DNA of 64,000 bases from assembly GCA_050251195.1 (NCBI GenBank), contig JBFWNG010000002.1, forward strand, positions 434,001 to 498,000, given 5' to 3'. Positions 36,520-44,833 of this stretch are shown here, one piece after another. The position numbers and the translations under genes are program-made. The DNA is from JBFWNG01 sp050251195 (lineage in GTDB: Bacteria > Bdellovibrionota_B > Oligoflexia > Oligoflexales > Oligoflexaceae). Every line of letters starts with the position of its first letter. The first letter of the stretch is position 1. Under the pieces are notes generated by a model. That model was not told where the DNA came from. It saw nothing but the letters and a program-made list of their open reading frames with translations, and ran no database searches.

Positions 36520-36521
36520 GC

Positions 36522-36560
36522 GCGGAGCGCAAGATCAGATGATCGATGCACTCCGCTTTT
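36522..36560 (+). terminator. Terminator after the alkyltransferase gene
   Basis: GCGGAG (36522-36527) pairs with CTCCGC (36551-36556), with further imperfect pairing inside the loop, followed by TTTT. Three bases after the stop codon. A short T-run makes it moderate. Confidence 0.55.
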
Positions 36561-36564
36561 GAAT

Positions 36565-37107
36565 CTACTTACGCTCTTGCGACTCGGCGTGATCTGAACT
36601 GCCAATGACGATGACTTCGTCGTCGGCTTGCTCTTCCTGCTCTGCCTCATCTTCATCTGGGTAGGTATCGTCTGTTTGACACACCGCGACTTCCGCCCAG
36701 TAAGATATATCGCCATAGGATCGTGACATTCTATCTACGGTCACTCCTTCGCGAGAGGTTTGAATACTGCCGTCCGGACAGCGATAGGCCTTCTCATCGG
36801 TCACGATTGATACTTCCCAAGAATCAAGCGGGCAGGTTTGCTCCCTTTGAAAACATTTGTGTGTCGGCGAACAGGTGGTGTCAGAATTGGTGTCTGCTGC
36901 TTCCAAGCAACGTGCCTCAACTCCGTCGCGCCAAGTTTCTGGATCGACCTCGCGAGCTAGGATCGAACCGGCGATGGTCGTAGCTAGAGTTCGGGTGACG
37001 CGATGGTGATGAGGCGTTCGACGTTGCGAGGATGACCCACCGCTAGATACCTGTCCCAAAGCGTTGACGCTAAAGACAAAAAGGCCCAGTGATAAAATTG
37101 TTTTCAT
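36565..37107 (-). CDS. Small secreted CPLxxW-family protein, copy 2
   Basis: 180 residues with a signal peptide (MKTILSLGLFVFSVNALGQ). Conserved blocks: ATTIAGSILAREVDPETWRDGVEARCLEA, an extra Cys loop (TTCSPTHKCFQREQ), TCPLDSWEV, YRCPDG, TSREGVTV, YWAEVAVC. The C-terminal tail is acidic (DEDEAEQEEQADDE). Paralogue of the protein at 22102, with shorter linker. GGAGG ribosome binding site 8 bases upstream. Last gene of the minus-strand module after the regulator and the HESVHH lipoprotein. Function unknown. Confidence 0.78.
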   Translation of the reverse strand: MKTILSLGLFVFSVNALGQVSSGGSSSQRRTPHHHRVTRTLATTIAGSILAREVDPETWRDGVEARCLEAADTNSDTTCSPTHKCFQREQTCPLDSWEVSIVTDEKAYRCPDGSIQTSREGVTVDRMSRSYGDISYWAEVAVCQTDDTYPDEDEAEQEEQADDEVIVIGSSDHAESQERK

Positions 37108-37169
37108 ACAATTCCTCCAAAAAAAATATTCAGTTTTCTATGTTAGTGCGACGTCGCGAGAACCTTTGG

Positions 37170-38132
37170 CTAAGAACCTGAAGAAGCGTCGTCTGAGGTT
37201 TCCTCTTCCGCGCTTGTTTCCTCTGTTTGCGAATCGGTACGGGCGACCTCACCGCCACCGCAATATCCAGTCACTTCCACCTTCATATCTACAATAGGAC
37301 ATGTTTCTTGTGTGTACGGCCAGGCTTCGTAGCTCGCTATAAAAATGTCGTATCCGGTAGCGGTCTTAGACACTTTGACCTTTTCGAAATACTGGGACTC
37401 CAAATTGCCTTCTTTGACGATAACGTCGACGTAAGGGTCGCACGAGTTGTTGGACGTTTTTTTGGAAGTGAAGGCGTTTATCTCTGGGGTGTATTGAAAC
37501 TCCTGAGTCGGATAGTAACATGTGCCGCGTGTTTCATTCGGAAACGGTATAAACTGAGCTGCGGTGAGGCCTTCAAAACTTTTCTCGAAAAATACGATGG
37601 ATGTAGATTCGGCTTTAACTTCCGTTGCGGCAGCGTCCTTTTCAACCTCCGCTTCAGGATACGACGACTTTATGATGCCAAAAGCCACTTGGTCCGCAAA
37701 GTCCTCGTCGGCGATACCAAAATGGTGAACCGATTCATGGATCAGAACAAAGGCTGCTCTTTCAATGGTATCGGTGCTTTCCTTGCAGCGTTCGAAGGAA
37801 AGTATAATGTCAGCTTTGGACGTTCTGTTGGTTTCGGCGCATTTTGTGGCTTTTTTGTCAGACCAGACGTGTTTTGACGTAATGATGTCTTCGACGATTT
37901 CATCTTTTTGCTGTTCCGTCCAATCGGACACAAGTTTCGAAGTTGTTTCCTCCAATAAGCCGAAATCCGTTGCGTACATTGCCTCAACGGCAAACTGTCT
38001 TGCCTCGATGAACACGGATCGGATGCCGTCACTGCCGGAGCTCCCGCTGCCTTCGCCGCCTTTTTGTTCCCGTTGGCCGCAAGAAATAAGAGCTAGTGCT
38101 CCTAGTGCGCAGATAATTCCCTTGGATTTCAT
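37170..38132 (-). CDS. HESVH lipoprotein, putative zinc metallopeptidase
   Basis: 320 residues with a lipobox LISC (Cys18). The motif VLIHESVHHFGI at about 129-140 has the HExxH zinc/catalytic pattern, and a downstream DEDFADQVAFG could supply a third ligand. Six or more Cys in the rest, with a C-terminal acidic tail (EEETSDDASSG). AGGAGGAAGC just before the ATG is a strong ribosome binding site, and the ATG overlaps the regulator stop by 4 bases, so it is translationally coupled to the TIGR02147 gene. Peptidase activity is inferred from the motif only. Confidence 0.75.
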   Translation of the reverse strand: MKSKGIICALGALALISCGQREQKGGEGSGSSGSDGIRSVFIEARQFAVEAMYATDFGLLEETTSKLVSDWTEQQKDEIVEDIITSKHVWSDKKATKCAETNRTSKADIILSFERCKESTDTIERAAFVLIHESVHHFGIADEDFADQVAFGIIKSSYPEAEVEKDAAATEVKAESTSIVFFEKSFEGLTAAQFIPFPNETRGTCYYPTQEFQYTPEINAFTSKKTSNNSCDPYVDVIVKEGNLESQYFEKVKVSKTATGYDIFIASYEAWPYTQETCPIVDMKVEVTGYCGGGEVARTDSQTEETSAEEETSDDASSGS

Positions 38133-38911
38133 GCTTCCTCCTGAAGCGGAAAAAAGCCCACGTGCAATTGATACACTTTGGTCTTTGTTCCTTTTGAATA
38201 TGTTTTACAAAGTTCTAGCGTAAATTGATCGATGCGCGCGCGTACCTCTTCCAGATCCTTCTCGTCAATGGGGAGTGTCATGGAAGCGTGGCAGCGTTTT
38301 TGAATAGAAGTATTTTCCAAGGCAAACGAAGATTTTTGAAGAACCGCCTTTTGGTGTTGGCGTAGCGCTGCGGATGTATTAAGTCCTGAAGGAGTTCTCA
38401 AGGTAGATTGAGCCTTTTTGACAAGCTTACCGTCGATTTCTTCGACGAGATTGAGCATTTGGAGGCGTTGAATGGCGGTTTTAACTTCGACTTTGGTTGC
38501 GCCTAAGGACTTAGCGATCCACTCGATATCATTTTTGAACCCCTCCACGAATGTGAGCTCCATGATGGCGTAATGGAGAGGATCGGCGATAGTGGAGAAG
38601 GCCTCGACTTCGAGATTCTCGATCTCGGTGAGCGTCGCCTTCGTCCCTTCATGGGTGCCGGCCTTTTGCGCGATCAATGAATTCAAAAACTGATTCCGCA
38701 CATTGGGCGATAATGCGAGAGCGTCCGCGAGATGCTGTGCGGTTTTTAGGGAGACGTTAGCTTTGCCGTTGAGGCAGCGGGATAGGTTGCCGACGTCAAC
38801 ATTCAGCGATTTGGCAAAAGCCCGCAACGAGTAGCGCGGGTTTTTCTTGATCCGGTCTGCGAGTTCTTTCTCTAATAGGTACCGGTACGTTGGGTGCTGA
38901 ATTGTGGTCAT
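38129..38911 (-). CDS. TIGR02147-family (DUF4423) regulator, second copy
   Basis: 260 residues. N-terminal helix-turn-helix (about 24-55, NPRYSLRAFAKSLNVDVGNLSRCLNGKANVSLKTAQHLADAL) is close to the Xre/lambda repressor pattern and classic for TIGR02147. The middle has LEVEAFSTIADPLHYAIMELTF, a DUF4423 signature, and IAKSLGATKVEVKTAIQRLQMLNLVEEIDG, the second winged-helix-like segment. The end KVYQLHVGFFPL matches the paralogue's VYQLSIDLF. It overlaps the HESVH lipoprotein by 4 bases. Divergent from the outer-membrane protein at 39112. Confidence 0.9.
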   Translation of the reverse strand: MTTIQHPTYRYLLEKELADRIKKNPRYSLRAFAKSLNVDVGNLSRCLNGKANVSLKTAQHLADALALSPNVRNQFLNSLIAQKAGTHEGTKATLTEIENLEVEAFSTIADPLHYAIMELTFVEGFKNDIEWIAKSLGATKVEVKTAIQRLQMLNLVEEIDGKLVKKAQSTLRTPSGLNTSAALRQHQKAVLQKSSFALENTSIQKRCHASMTLPIDEKDLEEVRARIDQFTLELCKTYSKGTKTKVYQLHVGFFPLQEEA

Positions 38912-38963
38912 GGTTTCCCCTCAAATCCATTATACGGCCTTTCGGTTCCGGTAAGGGGATCAT

Positions 38964-39000
38964 TACAACGTTCTGTTGTAGTTATAGCAACTCACTATAA
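38964..39000. promoter_or_regulatory. Two adjacent inverted repeats upstream of the second TIGR02147 gene
   Basis: TACAAC-5-GTTGTA (38964-38980) and TTATAG-7-CTATAA (38982-39000) lie side by side between the divergent regulator and the outer-membrane protein gene. They are candidate operator sites of the regulator. The sequence differs from the candidate at 20693, so a common recognition motif is not shown. Confidence 0.4.
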
Positions 39001-39111
39001 ACATTAGGTATTTTATAAGGTCCGCCGGGGTAGCCCGACTTTCTTTAAGCAAATCTTAAGCTAGATGAGAAGCTGCCGATCCCGAAGTATCAATTGCATA
39101 CGCGGTTCGTA

Positions 39112-40389
39112 GTGAAAACGCAGTTTATCATCAGCGCACTTTTGGGAATGGGTCTCCCTGTCATTGCCCATGCGCAATCCGTCGGGTTGATTCAGTCTCC
39201 GTCGAGTCGAGGTCATGCCGAGGCCGTAACGTCGAACATCTCGGGAACGGATTCTCTATTTTACAATCCTGCTGCGCTGGCATGGCAAGCTTGGTCGTTT
39301 CGGCTCGTCGGCGTTGAAGCTGCTTCAGACACCGATAGCCAGGAGCGGGTAAAAAAGTTCGTAAATAACGAATCGGACTCTAAATCATTTTCTCTCGTCG
39401 ATATGTACGACAAGTTGAATTCGACAAAGCCCGTAGCGGTAGAGTCCGTAGCGAGGCTAGCCGATATCGCGATTCCCTATTTTGCGGTGTCTTCATTCTC
39501 GAGATTGGCGGCGACTTCGGAATCAACTGCTGATCACTACGATATGAACGTATATGGCGACGTGGGTGCCACGGCAGGGTTTGCCATAAAGATCGGTAAG
39601 CTAGGAATAGGATACAGTCAATTTCGTTTGATTCGCGCCCGAATAAACACACAACCGTCGCAGGAGCAATTTCAAGCCATTATGGATGCGGCGGAAAATA
39701 ATACTTTGGACGAAAACACGGTGCCGTTTCGCGATTTCACGCAGTTCTATTACGGCGGCGCGGTCGGTCAAAACGCGGGCCTCCTCTATCGTTTGTTCGA
39801 CGAAAAAAATCCCTCGGCGATCGGTGTTTCCGCACTGAACATTGGTGGAACTAAATTCACTACGAAGGCTCCCATCACCAATAAAAAATTAAAAGAACTA
39901 GAAAAAACCATGCAGGAAGAAGCGGGAACCTATGACATTGACCTGGAACTTCCCTCCGACATTCCCGAAATGTACAACGTTGGCGTCACGCTAGGATGGG
40001 GCAATGAAGAGAGCGTATTCCGAGCCCTGTGCTCCGTCGAAGAGGACGACGTCGGGGGCGACTACATACAATATAAAACGGCTGCTTCTTGCGACATGGG
40101 ATTTCAATTGCCTGATAAGTTGGCGCTCGCCTCGGCAGTTGACGTGTATAAGAACGACAAGTATTTGTATCATGCGGGATTGATGAGCGCCAGGGTGTTT
40201 GGCGGACGGCGTTTCGACGTCTACGATGCCTATGGCGCAGGATTATCTTTCCACTTTGGCTACATGAAACAAATTTCATTGGTTCGCCTTGATTTGGAAG
40301 GCTTCCAGACCACGCCTCTTCAAGATAAATTCAAACATCTCGCTCTCACGGGCGTTCGCGCCGTCCTAGGGTTGACGTTGATCTATTAG
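39112..40389 (+). CDS. Outer-membrane beta-barrel-like protein
   Basis: About 425 residues with a signal peptide (VKTQFIISALLGMGLPVIAHAQ). GTDSLFYNPAALAWQ at about 45-58 is the hallmark of FadL/UPF0164-like barrels (usual form SLFYNPAGL). The sequence alternates polar and apolar residues and ends in an aromatic residue (LGLTLIY), as outer-membrane barrels do. Start is not certain: GTG at 39112 begins the signal peptide; a TTG lies at 39094. Function unassigned, possibly a transporter or hydrophobic-compound channel. 38 bases before the next lipoprotein, with which it may be cotranscribed. Confidence 0.6.
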   Translation: MKTQFIISALLGMGLPVIAHAQSVGLIQSPSSRGHAEAVTSNISGTDSLFYNPAALAWQAWSFRLVGVEAASDTDSQERVKKFVNNESDSKSFSLVDMYDKLNSTKPVAVESVARLADIAIPYFAVSSFSRLAATSESTADHYDMNVYGDVGATAGFAIKIGKLGIGYSQFRLIRARINTQPSQEQFQAIMDAAENNTLDENTVPFRDFTQFYYGGAVGQNAGLLYRLFDEKNPSAIGVSALNIGGTKFTTKAPITNKKLKELEKTMQEEAGTYDIDLELPSDIPEMYNVGVTLGWGNEESVFRALCSVEEDDVGGDYIQYKTAASCDMGFQLPDKLALASAVDVYKNDKYLYHAGLMSARVFGGRRFDVYDAYGAGLSFHFGYMKQISLVRLDLEGFQTTPLQDKFKHLALTGVRAVLGLTLIY

Positions 40390-40426
40390 TCCGCCTAAAA
40401 TAAGAAAAACAATCCATGGATATTTT

Positions 40427-41344
40427 ATGTTTTCACGAGCATGGTGCCTTTTGGCGTTTTTGGTGATCGGCTGCGGCGGAGTTCCCAATGAAGAAGAAGG
40501 AATCCCCGTCATCCCCTTGGATTTTTATAACCCGCCAGAGGATATGAAAATTCTTTCGCAAACCGAAGTGGAAGCTAGAATCAATGAGACGACGGATTTT
40601 TACCTCAACCTCCCAAGTCGTTTGCCGCAAGGCACCGACGACGAACCGCTTCTCGAATGCTTGCTCAAGGATATGAAGGTGGCAGCGAACGAGAACGTTC
40701 TTACTGTCCAGGGCACCAGTACTAAAGGCTATTGTTTTGAGAGATATGATGACGGTCTTCCCGCTCAGGCGGTCGTCATCATCGATTTCCAAGTGCGATG
40801 TGATGACGGCGATCTTTCCAGGTTCGACAAAGAAAAAGTGCGAGACATCGATGGTTTTTTTGACGAGGACTTTGGAACGGCTTGCGAATCACAGGTCGAC
40901 ATCATCGGGACTATCGATGCGGAGGTCAGCCTGGACGGGTCCTTTCGCGGAAAGAGATATGAGATTGTCTACAATTGGAAATTCGGCAAGTCGGAGCCGG
41001 ACTCAAGAGGTTTTTGCGAGCTACGGCGAGAGAATGGAAAAATCTACGACCACGGTTGTGCTCAAGCCACAAAAACAAGTGTCGTCAAATATTCCGTCAA
41101 TGGAATATCAAACGCTGAAGAACTCGTAAGCGATTATCAAAAACTGACGTCTGTGAAGCTTGAAGGTAATGACGACGGCACATCAGCGTTCTACAACGCG
41201 GGAAAATTCAACATCGAATTCAATAACTGGAAAGGCACGATGGATTACCTGGACGCAGTGACGAAACCCTTTTACGATATTCAGACCGAGGGACGCTCCC
41301 CTATTCGCGCTATGTTCTCGGGTAAGAATGAGGACAATCTTTAG
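40427..41344 (+). CDS. Lipoprotein of unknown function
   Basis: 305 residues, lipobox VIGC (Cys16). Rich in Asp/Glu with Cys at about 78, 101, 124, 147, 190 and 208, compatible with disulfides in the periplasm. A central beta-rich region (KRYEIVYNWKFGKSEPDSRG) is not a domain I know. It follows the barrel protein closely and may work with it. No strong ribosome binding site is seen before the ATG. Confidence 0.65.
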   Translation: MFSRAWCLLAFLVIGCGGVPNEEEGIPVIPLDFYNPPEDMKILSQTEVEARINETTDFYLNLPSRLPQGTDDEPLLECLLKDMKVAANENVLTVQGTSTKGYCFERYDDGLPAQAVVIIDFQVRCDDGDLSRFDKEKVRDIDGFFDEDFGTACESQVDIIGTIDAEVSLDGSFRGKRYEIVYNWKFGKSEPDSRGFCELRRENGKIYDHGCAQATKTSVVKYSVNGISNAEELVSDYQKLTSVKLEGNDDGTSAFYNAGKFNIEFNNWKGTMDYLDAVTKPFYDIQTEGRSPIRAMFSGKNEDNL

Positions 41345-41376
41345 TAGTGAGAAGAAGGGCCTCAAACCTATGCACT

Positions 41377-41452
41377 TTCAGCGTTTCCTTCATTCCGCGC
41401 TCCCGCGATCTTGTGATTGAACGCGGAAGCGCGGAATGAAGGAAACGCTGAA
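41377..41452. repeat. Dispersed palindromic element, copy B (best preserved)
   Basis: Two 31-bp arms (41377-41407 and 41422-41452) pair with a single mismatch around a 14-base loop. The outer ends are TTCAGCGTTTCC and GGAAACGCTGAA; the arm carries CCGCGC and CGCG blocks. Between convergent genes. It is the best-preserved of three copies in the window. Confidence 0.92.
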
Positions 41453-41487
41453 GGCTTGCGACAAGTTGGAGCGGGGCGAAGGATATC

Positions 41488-41943
41488 TCAGACCGATACT
41501 ATGCCATCCCGCTTCATAAGCTCCGTGGCGATTCTTTTCATAATATCAGCATGCTTCTCGGGATCAAAAGCCGGGCCGGCACTCCAGTCGTAAAACCAAA
41601 CAGGCCTTTTTCTTAAAGCTTCGTCCTCGTTGTCAAAACGCGGGAACACATGCGCGTGCAGAGCCGGTTCGGTGTTGCCCAGCATCTCATAATTGATGCG
41701 CCGGGCTTTGGTCACCGCAAGGACAGCGTCTCCAAGAATTCCCATATCGCGAAGAAACGTGCTACGCTGTTCGCCTTTGAGATCGTTCAAAGTCGGTACA
41801 ACTGGGTCCGGAAGAAGCAGGCAGTATCCTGGTAAAAACTGTACGTCGCCGATCACAGCCCATCCCGACGCCATCCGCGCAATCACGTAAGGAGACTTAC
41901 CCGATCGAGCAAGATCGACTCTTTGATGTATTAGTGTTGTCAT
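41488..41943 (-). CDS. HIT-family protein
   Basis: 151 residues. Histidine-triad nucleotide-binding hydrolase type: the motif PALHAHVFPRF at about 93-103 keeps the two C-terminal His of the HxHxH triad including the one that is the nucleophile in characterised members, but the first His is replaced by Ala. Conserved upstream features: an early segment for the nucleotide (VIGDVQFLPGYCLLLPDPVV) and NYEMLGNTEPA. A C-terminal Trp/Asp-rich stretch is unusual. Substrate may be an adenosine phosphoramidate or dinucleotide. Confidence 0.82.
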   Translation of the reverse strand: MTTLIHQRVDLARSGKSPYVIARMASGWAVIGDVQFLPGYCLLLPDPVVPTLNDLKGEQRSTFLRDMGILGDAVLAVTKARRINYEMLGNTEPALHAHVFPRFDNEDEALRKRPVWFYDWSAGPAFDPEKHADIMKRIATELMKRDGIVSV

Positions 41944-42122
41944 AGATAACTCCTAGGGGGTGGCTCACTATATATACGAGAATCGTCATAGGGATCAAGG
42001 TTACTCATCCGTGAGGCGCTGCCTGGTGGGGTTTTGGGTATCGGCTGGCGTTATCCTGTGTTACCGTATTCGGGACCGCGACCAAGGCGGTAGATCGATA
42101 ATATCTTTGCTAAAGAGGCGCA

Positions 42123-43310
42123 ATGCAGCGCGTCGTCGGATTGCCCGGCGCCATCATGATGGGGCTGGGCTCTATTTTAGGTACAGGCGTTTTCCTCAGC
42201 TTGGGTCTTGCTGCAGGATTGGCCGGCACGACCATCGTCTTTGGATTGATTATCGCGGGAGCGTTGGCGTTTTGCAACGGGCTGTCGACCGCGCAACTTG
42301 CCGCCGTCTATCCCGTGAGCGGCGGTGCTTATGAATACGGATATAGAATGGTGCATCCGTGGGCGGGACGTTCTGCCGGATGGTTATTCATTTGCGCCAA
42401 GAGCGCTTCGGCCGCGAGTGCTGCCATTGGCTTCGGCGGGTATTTTCTGCAGCTGTTCCAGATATCGGGACTTTCACCTTGGCAAGTTGGTGCTATGCTG
42501 GTGATCGGTCTCACCAGTCTTTGTTTGACGGGCATGAAGAGAAGCAATGTAGCAAATTTTGTCATCGTCTCTATTACGATTTTGACGTTGGGCGGCTTCG
42601 TCTTCATGGTCGCTGAGTCATTCGAAAGCGCCCATTGGCAAGGCTTGGGAGCAAACACACGGTCGGCGTTTTTGACGCGGGACTTTTGGGAATCCACCGC
42701 CCTGTTATTTGTTGCTTATACTGGATACGGTCGGGTCGCGACGCTAGGCGAGGAGATAAAGAATCCGACGCGAAACATACCCAGGGCAATTTTCTTAACC
42801 CTGGTTCTATCGTTTGTATTATACGTTGCAGTTGTTGTGGTTGCTATCGGTGCTGTGGGTTCTGACGTTTTTTATGAAAGTGCTCGCAGGGGAGCTGCGC
42901 CTCTGCAGATTATCGCGAGCGTCACGGACCATCCAGTCACCGCAGGTTTGTTGGGAATTGGGGCGATGACGGCCATGGCTGGGGTATTGCTCAACCTCAT
43001 TCTCGGAGTTTCGCGCATGATGTTCGCTATGGCACAGAGGCGTGACTTGCCGGTGAGTCTCGCAAACCTTAGCCAGAAGCACAGCACCCCGTACAAATGC
43101 GTCATCCTAACTGCCGCGACGATTTTTGCGCTTGTGCTGGTGAGAGACGTGAAAATTACATGGTCCATTAGCGCCTTTACGGTCCTCGTCTATTACTCTG
43201 TGACGAATCTATCGGCGCTGCGTCTGCCCAGCGATCAAAGACTCTATCCAAGATGGATACCGATGGTCGGACTAGCCGGATGCGCCGGACTCTTGGTCTT
43301 CCTTCTTTGA
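42123..43310 (+). CDS. APC-family amino acid permease
   Basis: 395 residues, 11-12 membrane segments. The opening GAIMMGLGSILGTGVFLSLGLAAG is the APC substrate-binding TM1 signature, and YTGYGRVATLGEEIKNPTRNIPRAIF (about 200-225) is the other APC hallmark. Imports or exchanges amino acids or polyamines at the inner membrane. The protein is shorter than most (about 450), missing perhaps part of the C terminus. AGAGG lies before the ATG; an earlier start cannot be excluded. 41944-42122 holds no other gene. Confidence 0.88.
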   Translation: MQRVVGLPGAIMMGLGSILGTGVFLSLGLAAGLAGTTIVFGLIIAGALAFCNGLSTAQLAAVYPVSGGAYEYGYRMVHPWAGRSAGWLFICAKSASAASAAIGFGGYFLQLFQISGLSPWQVGAMLVIGLTSLCLTGMKRSNVANFVIVSITILTLGGFVFMVAESFESAHWQGLGANTRSAFLTRDFWESTALLFVAYTGYGRVATLGEEIKNPTRNIPRAIFLTLVLSFVLYVAVVVVAIGAVGSDVFYESARRGAAPLQIIASVTDHPVTAGLLGIGAMTAMAGVLLNLILGVSRMMFAMAQRRDLPVSLANLSQKHSTPYKCVILTAATIFALVLVRDVKITWSISAFTVLVYYSVTNLSALRLPSDQRLYPRWIPMVGLAGCAGLLVFLL

Positions 43311-43347
43311 CGTAACTCTAACAACATAGATGTTCCAAAAATCTGCG

Positions 43348-43369
43348 CTGGCGCAGGTTGGTGCGCCAG
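43348..43369. terminator. Hairpin between convergent permease and GNAT genes
   Basis: CTGGCGCA (43348-43355) and TGCGCCAG (43362-43369) form a perfect 8-bp stem with a 6-base loop. On the minus strand CGCAGATTTTT follows, so it is a plausible terminator of the GNAT gene; on plus only GAAAAT follows. Confidence 0.6.
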
Positions 43370-43378
43370 AAAATACGT

Positions 43379-43879
43379 TTATATATCTTTCGTGAACCAC
43401 AGGACGAGATCGTCGTCTAGTATGACGTTCTCTCCGAAATTAACTGGCCTGCAGTGGCTGGTGATGCCTCGGCCGTCGGGGATATAGCCGTTCTTTATAT
43501 ACAGGTTGATCGCATCGCCGTAGTCGTGGGTTAGGCCTACTCCGAGACCAATGGTTGCGAAACCTTCTCGTGCAGAATATTGTTCGCAATATTTAATCAA
43601 TTGCGTGCCGATTCCGCGCTTGCGAAATTGAGGCAGGACGTTGAGATCGCTGATTTCAGGAGTGTTTTGCTCTCGGAACGGATTGTAACGAGCCTCCAGA
43701 AGTAGGGTTACATAACCAACAACTTGATTGGTGAGGCGAGCTATAAAAACGGCGCGCTTTCTCTCTTCTTGCTCCGAAAAGTAGCGCTCGAACAGCTCCT
43801 TGGGTTTGCCGTTGGCAAACGCATCGCTTATTAATTGGGGGTCTGATTTTGCGAGCATTGAGATTGATATTTTTTCCAT
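43379..43879 (-). CDS. GNAT N-acetyltransferase
   Basis: 166 residues. Acetyl-CoA binding signature VLPQFRKRGIGTQLIKY at about 95-111, with the acceptor strand YVTLLLEARYN before and an NLYIKNGYIPDG end typical of GNAT. Target unknown. The ATG at 43879 was chosen with AGAGG upstream; the longer frame begins with a TTG that overlaps the preceding gene. It lies just after the zincin gene at 43913. Confidence 0.85.
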   Translation of the reverse strand: MEKISISMLAKSDPQLISDAFANGKPKELFERYFSEQEERKRAVFIARLTNQVVGYVTLLLEARYNPFREQNTPEISDLNVLPQFRKRGIGTQLIKYCEQYSAREGFATIGLGVGLTHDYGDAINLYIKNGYIPDGRGITSHCRPVNFGENVILDDDLVLWFTKDI

Positions 43880-43912
43880 GTTCAAAGGCCTCTTGAAGAG
43901 TATTTCCACCAA

Positions 43913-44641
43913 TTATTGACTTAGTATTTCGGTGATGAAGGGCAAATAACCCTCTATGTCATTTACAATTTCCCACCCTCGTCGATAGCCGGCGTGCGGA
44001 ATTTTAGAATCGTTGATAATTGTCTCGTTGAGCAGATCTTGCCTGTTCATAGCGAGAAACACCGCTTTTTGAATTGCGAAAACATGCAAATGTACTAGAG
44101 TGACGCCATCTTCTTTTTTATACTTTTTCAAAAGGGGAGTGTTCATGACAAGGATGTCGGGAAAAGCTTCCATCAAATACCGATGAAGCAATTCGTGGTA
44201 AACCATGCTCATTAAGTAGGTGCGCGAACGAGGATGATCGCTGGCAGATTTAAGATACGGTCGCACCGCAATAAGTAATGGATAACTTGTCGGGATGTTC
44301 CAAGGACAAAGAGTAAGAGATGCGGATAGTTCCTGGCGGTTAAATTTCTTCGACATCAATTCGATGGTTTTTGACAGGAGCTTTACACCAAGATCATCCC
44401 ATTGCCTTTGAAGCTCTGGCAACAGTCCGGCAAGTTCTTCCTGCATCGCAGGGGTAATGGGCGGCTCTTCTGGGTTCGGACACTCTGGAGACGGGTTTTC
44501 GGGTTGAGGAGGTTTTGGGCAATATAAGTCATAAGGATACGAATGTTCGAAAAATACCTTGGGTATTTGAACTGAGGGTTTCCCAGAAGCAATGGATGAA
44601 TAGAGAATTGTGCTGATCAGTAATGCACGCCTATGATTCAA
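43913..44641 (-). CDS. Exported HExxH protein of unknown family
   Basis: 242 residues. TTG start at 44641 with GGAG five bases upstream, opening a signal peptide (LNHRRALLISTILYSSIASG). The longer frame to 44707 adds 22 residues ahead of the signal and was rejected. A Pro-rich stretch with Cys (about 40-65, CPKPPQPENPSPECPNPEEP) and the motif YHELLHRYLME at about 148-158 with HExxH zinc/catalytic pattern. It is another candidate secreted metallopeptidase in this window. A helix-rich region follows. The neighbour 43379 GNAT may be cotranscribed. Confidence 0.7.
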   Translation of the reverse strand: MNHRRALLISTILYSSIASGKPSVQIPKVFFEHSYPYDLYCPKPPQPENPSPECPNPEEPPITPAMQEELAGLLPELQRQWDDLGVKLLSKTIELMSKKFNRQELSASLTLCPWNIPTSYPLLIAVRPYLKSASDHPRSRTYLMSMVYHELLHRYLMEAFPDILVMNTPLLKKYKKEDGVTLVHLHVFAIQKAVFLAMNRQDLLNETIINDSKIPHAGYRRGWEIVNDIEGYLPFITEILSQ

Positions 44642-44833
44642 GATATCTCCTTTGACAATCTGTGGTGCAACACTTGAGTTATAGTCGGTCAATTCACTAA
44701 CATGCATTGTTGCTTTACTGCAAGTTCTTCGTGTCTTCCTTATTGGCGGTGCTTCCCGTTTCTTTGATGCAGCGGTATCCTGTGGTAAGGTTCGTATTTA
44801 GGAGACCAACGCGACTGAATAAAGGAAACGCCG

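Noticed and set aside
41377..41452. Palindrome copy B as a simple transcription terminator only
   Set aside because: No T-run, and the same sequence recurs at two other places with different gene arrangements, so a dispersed element fits better, although termination is possible.
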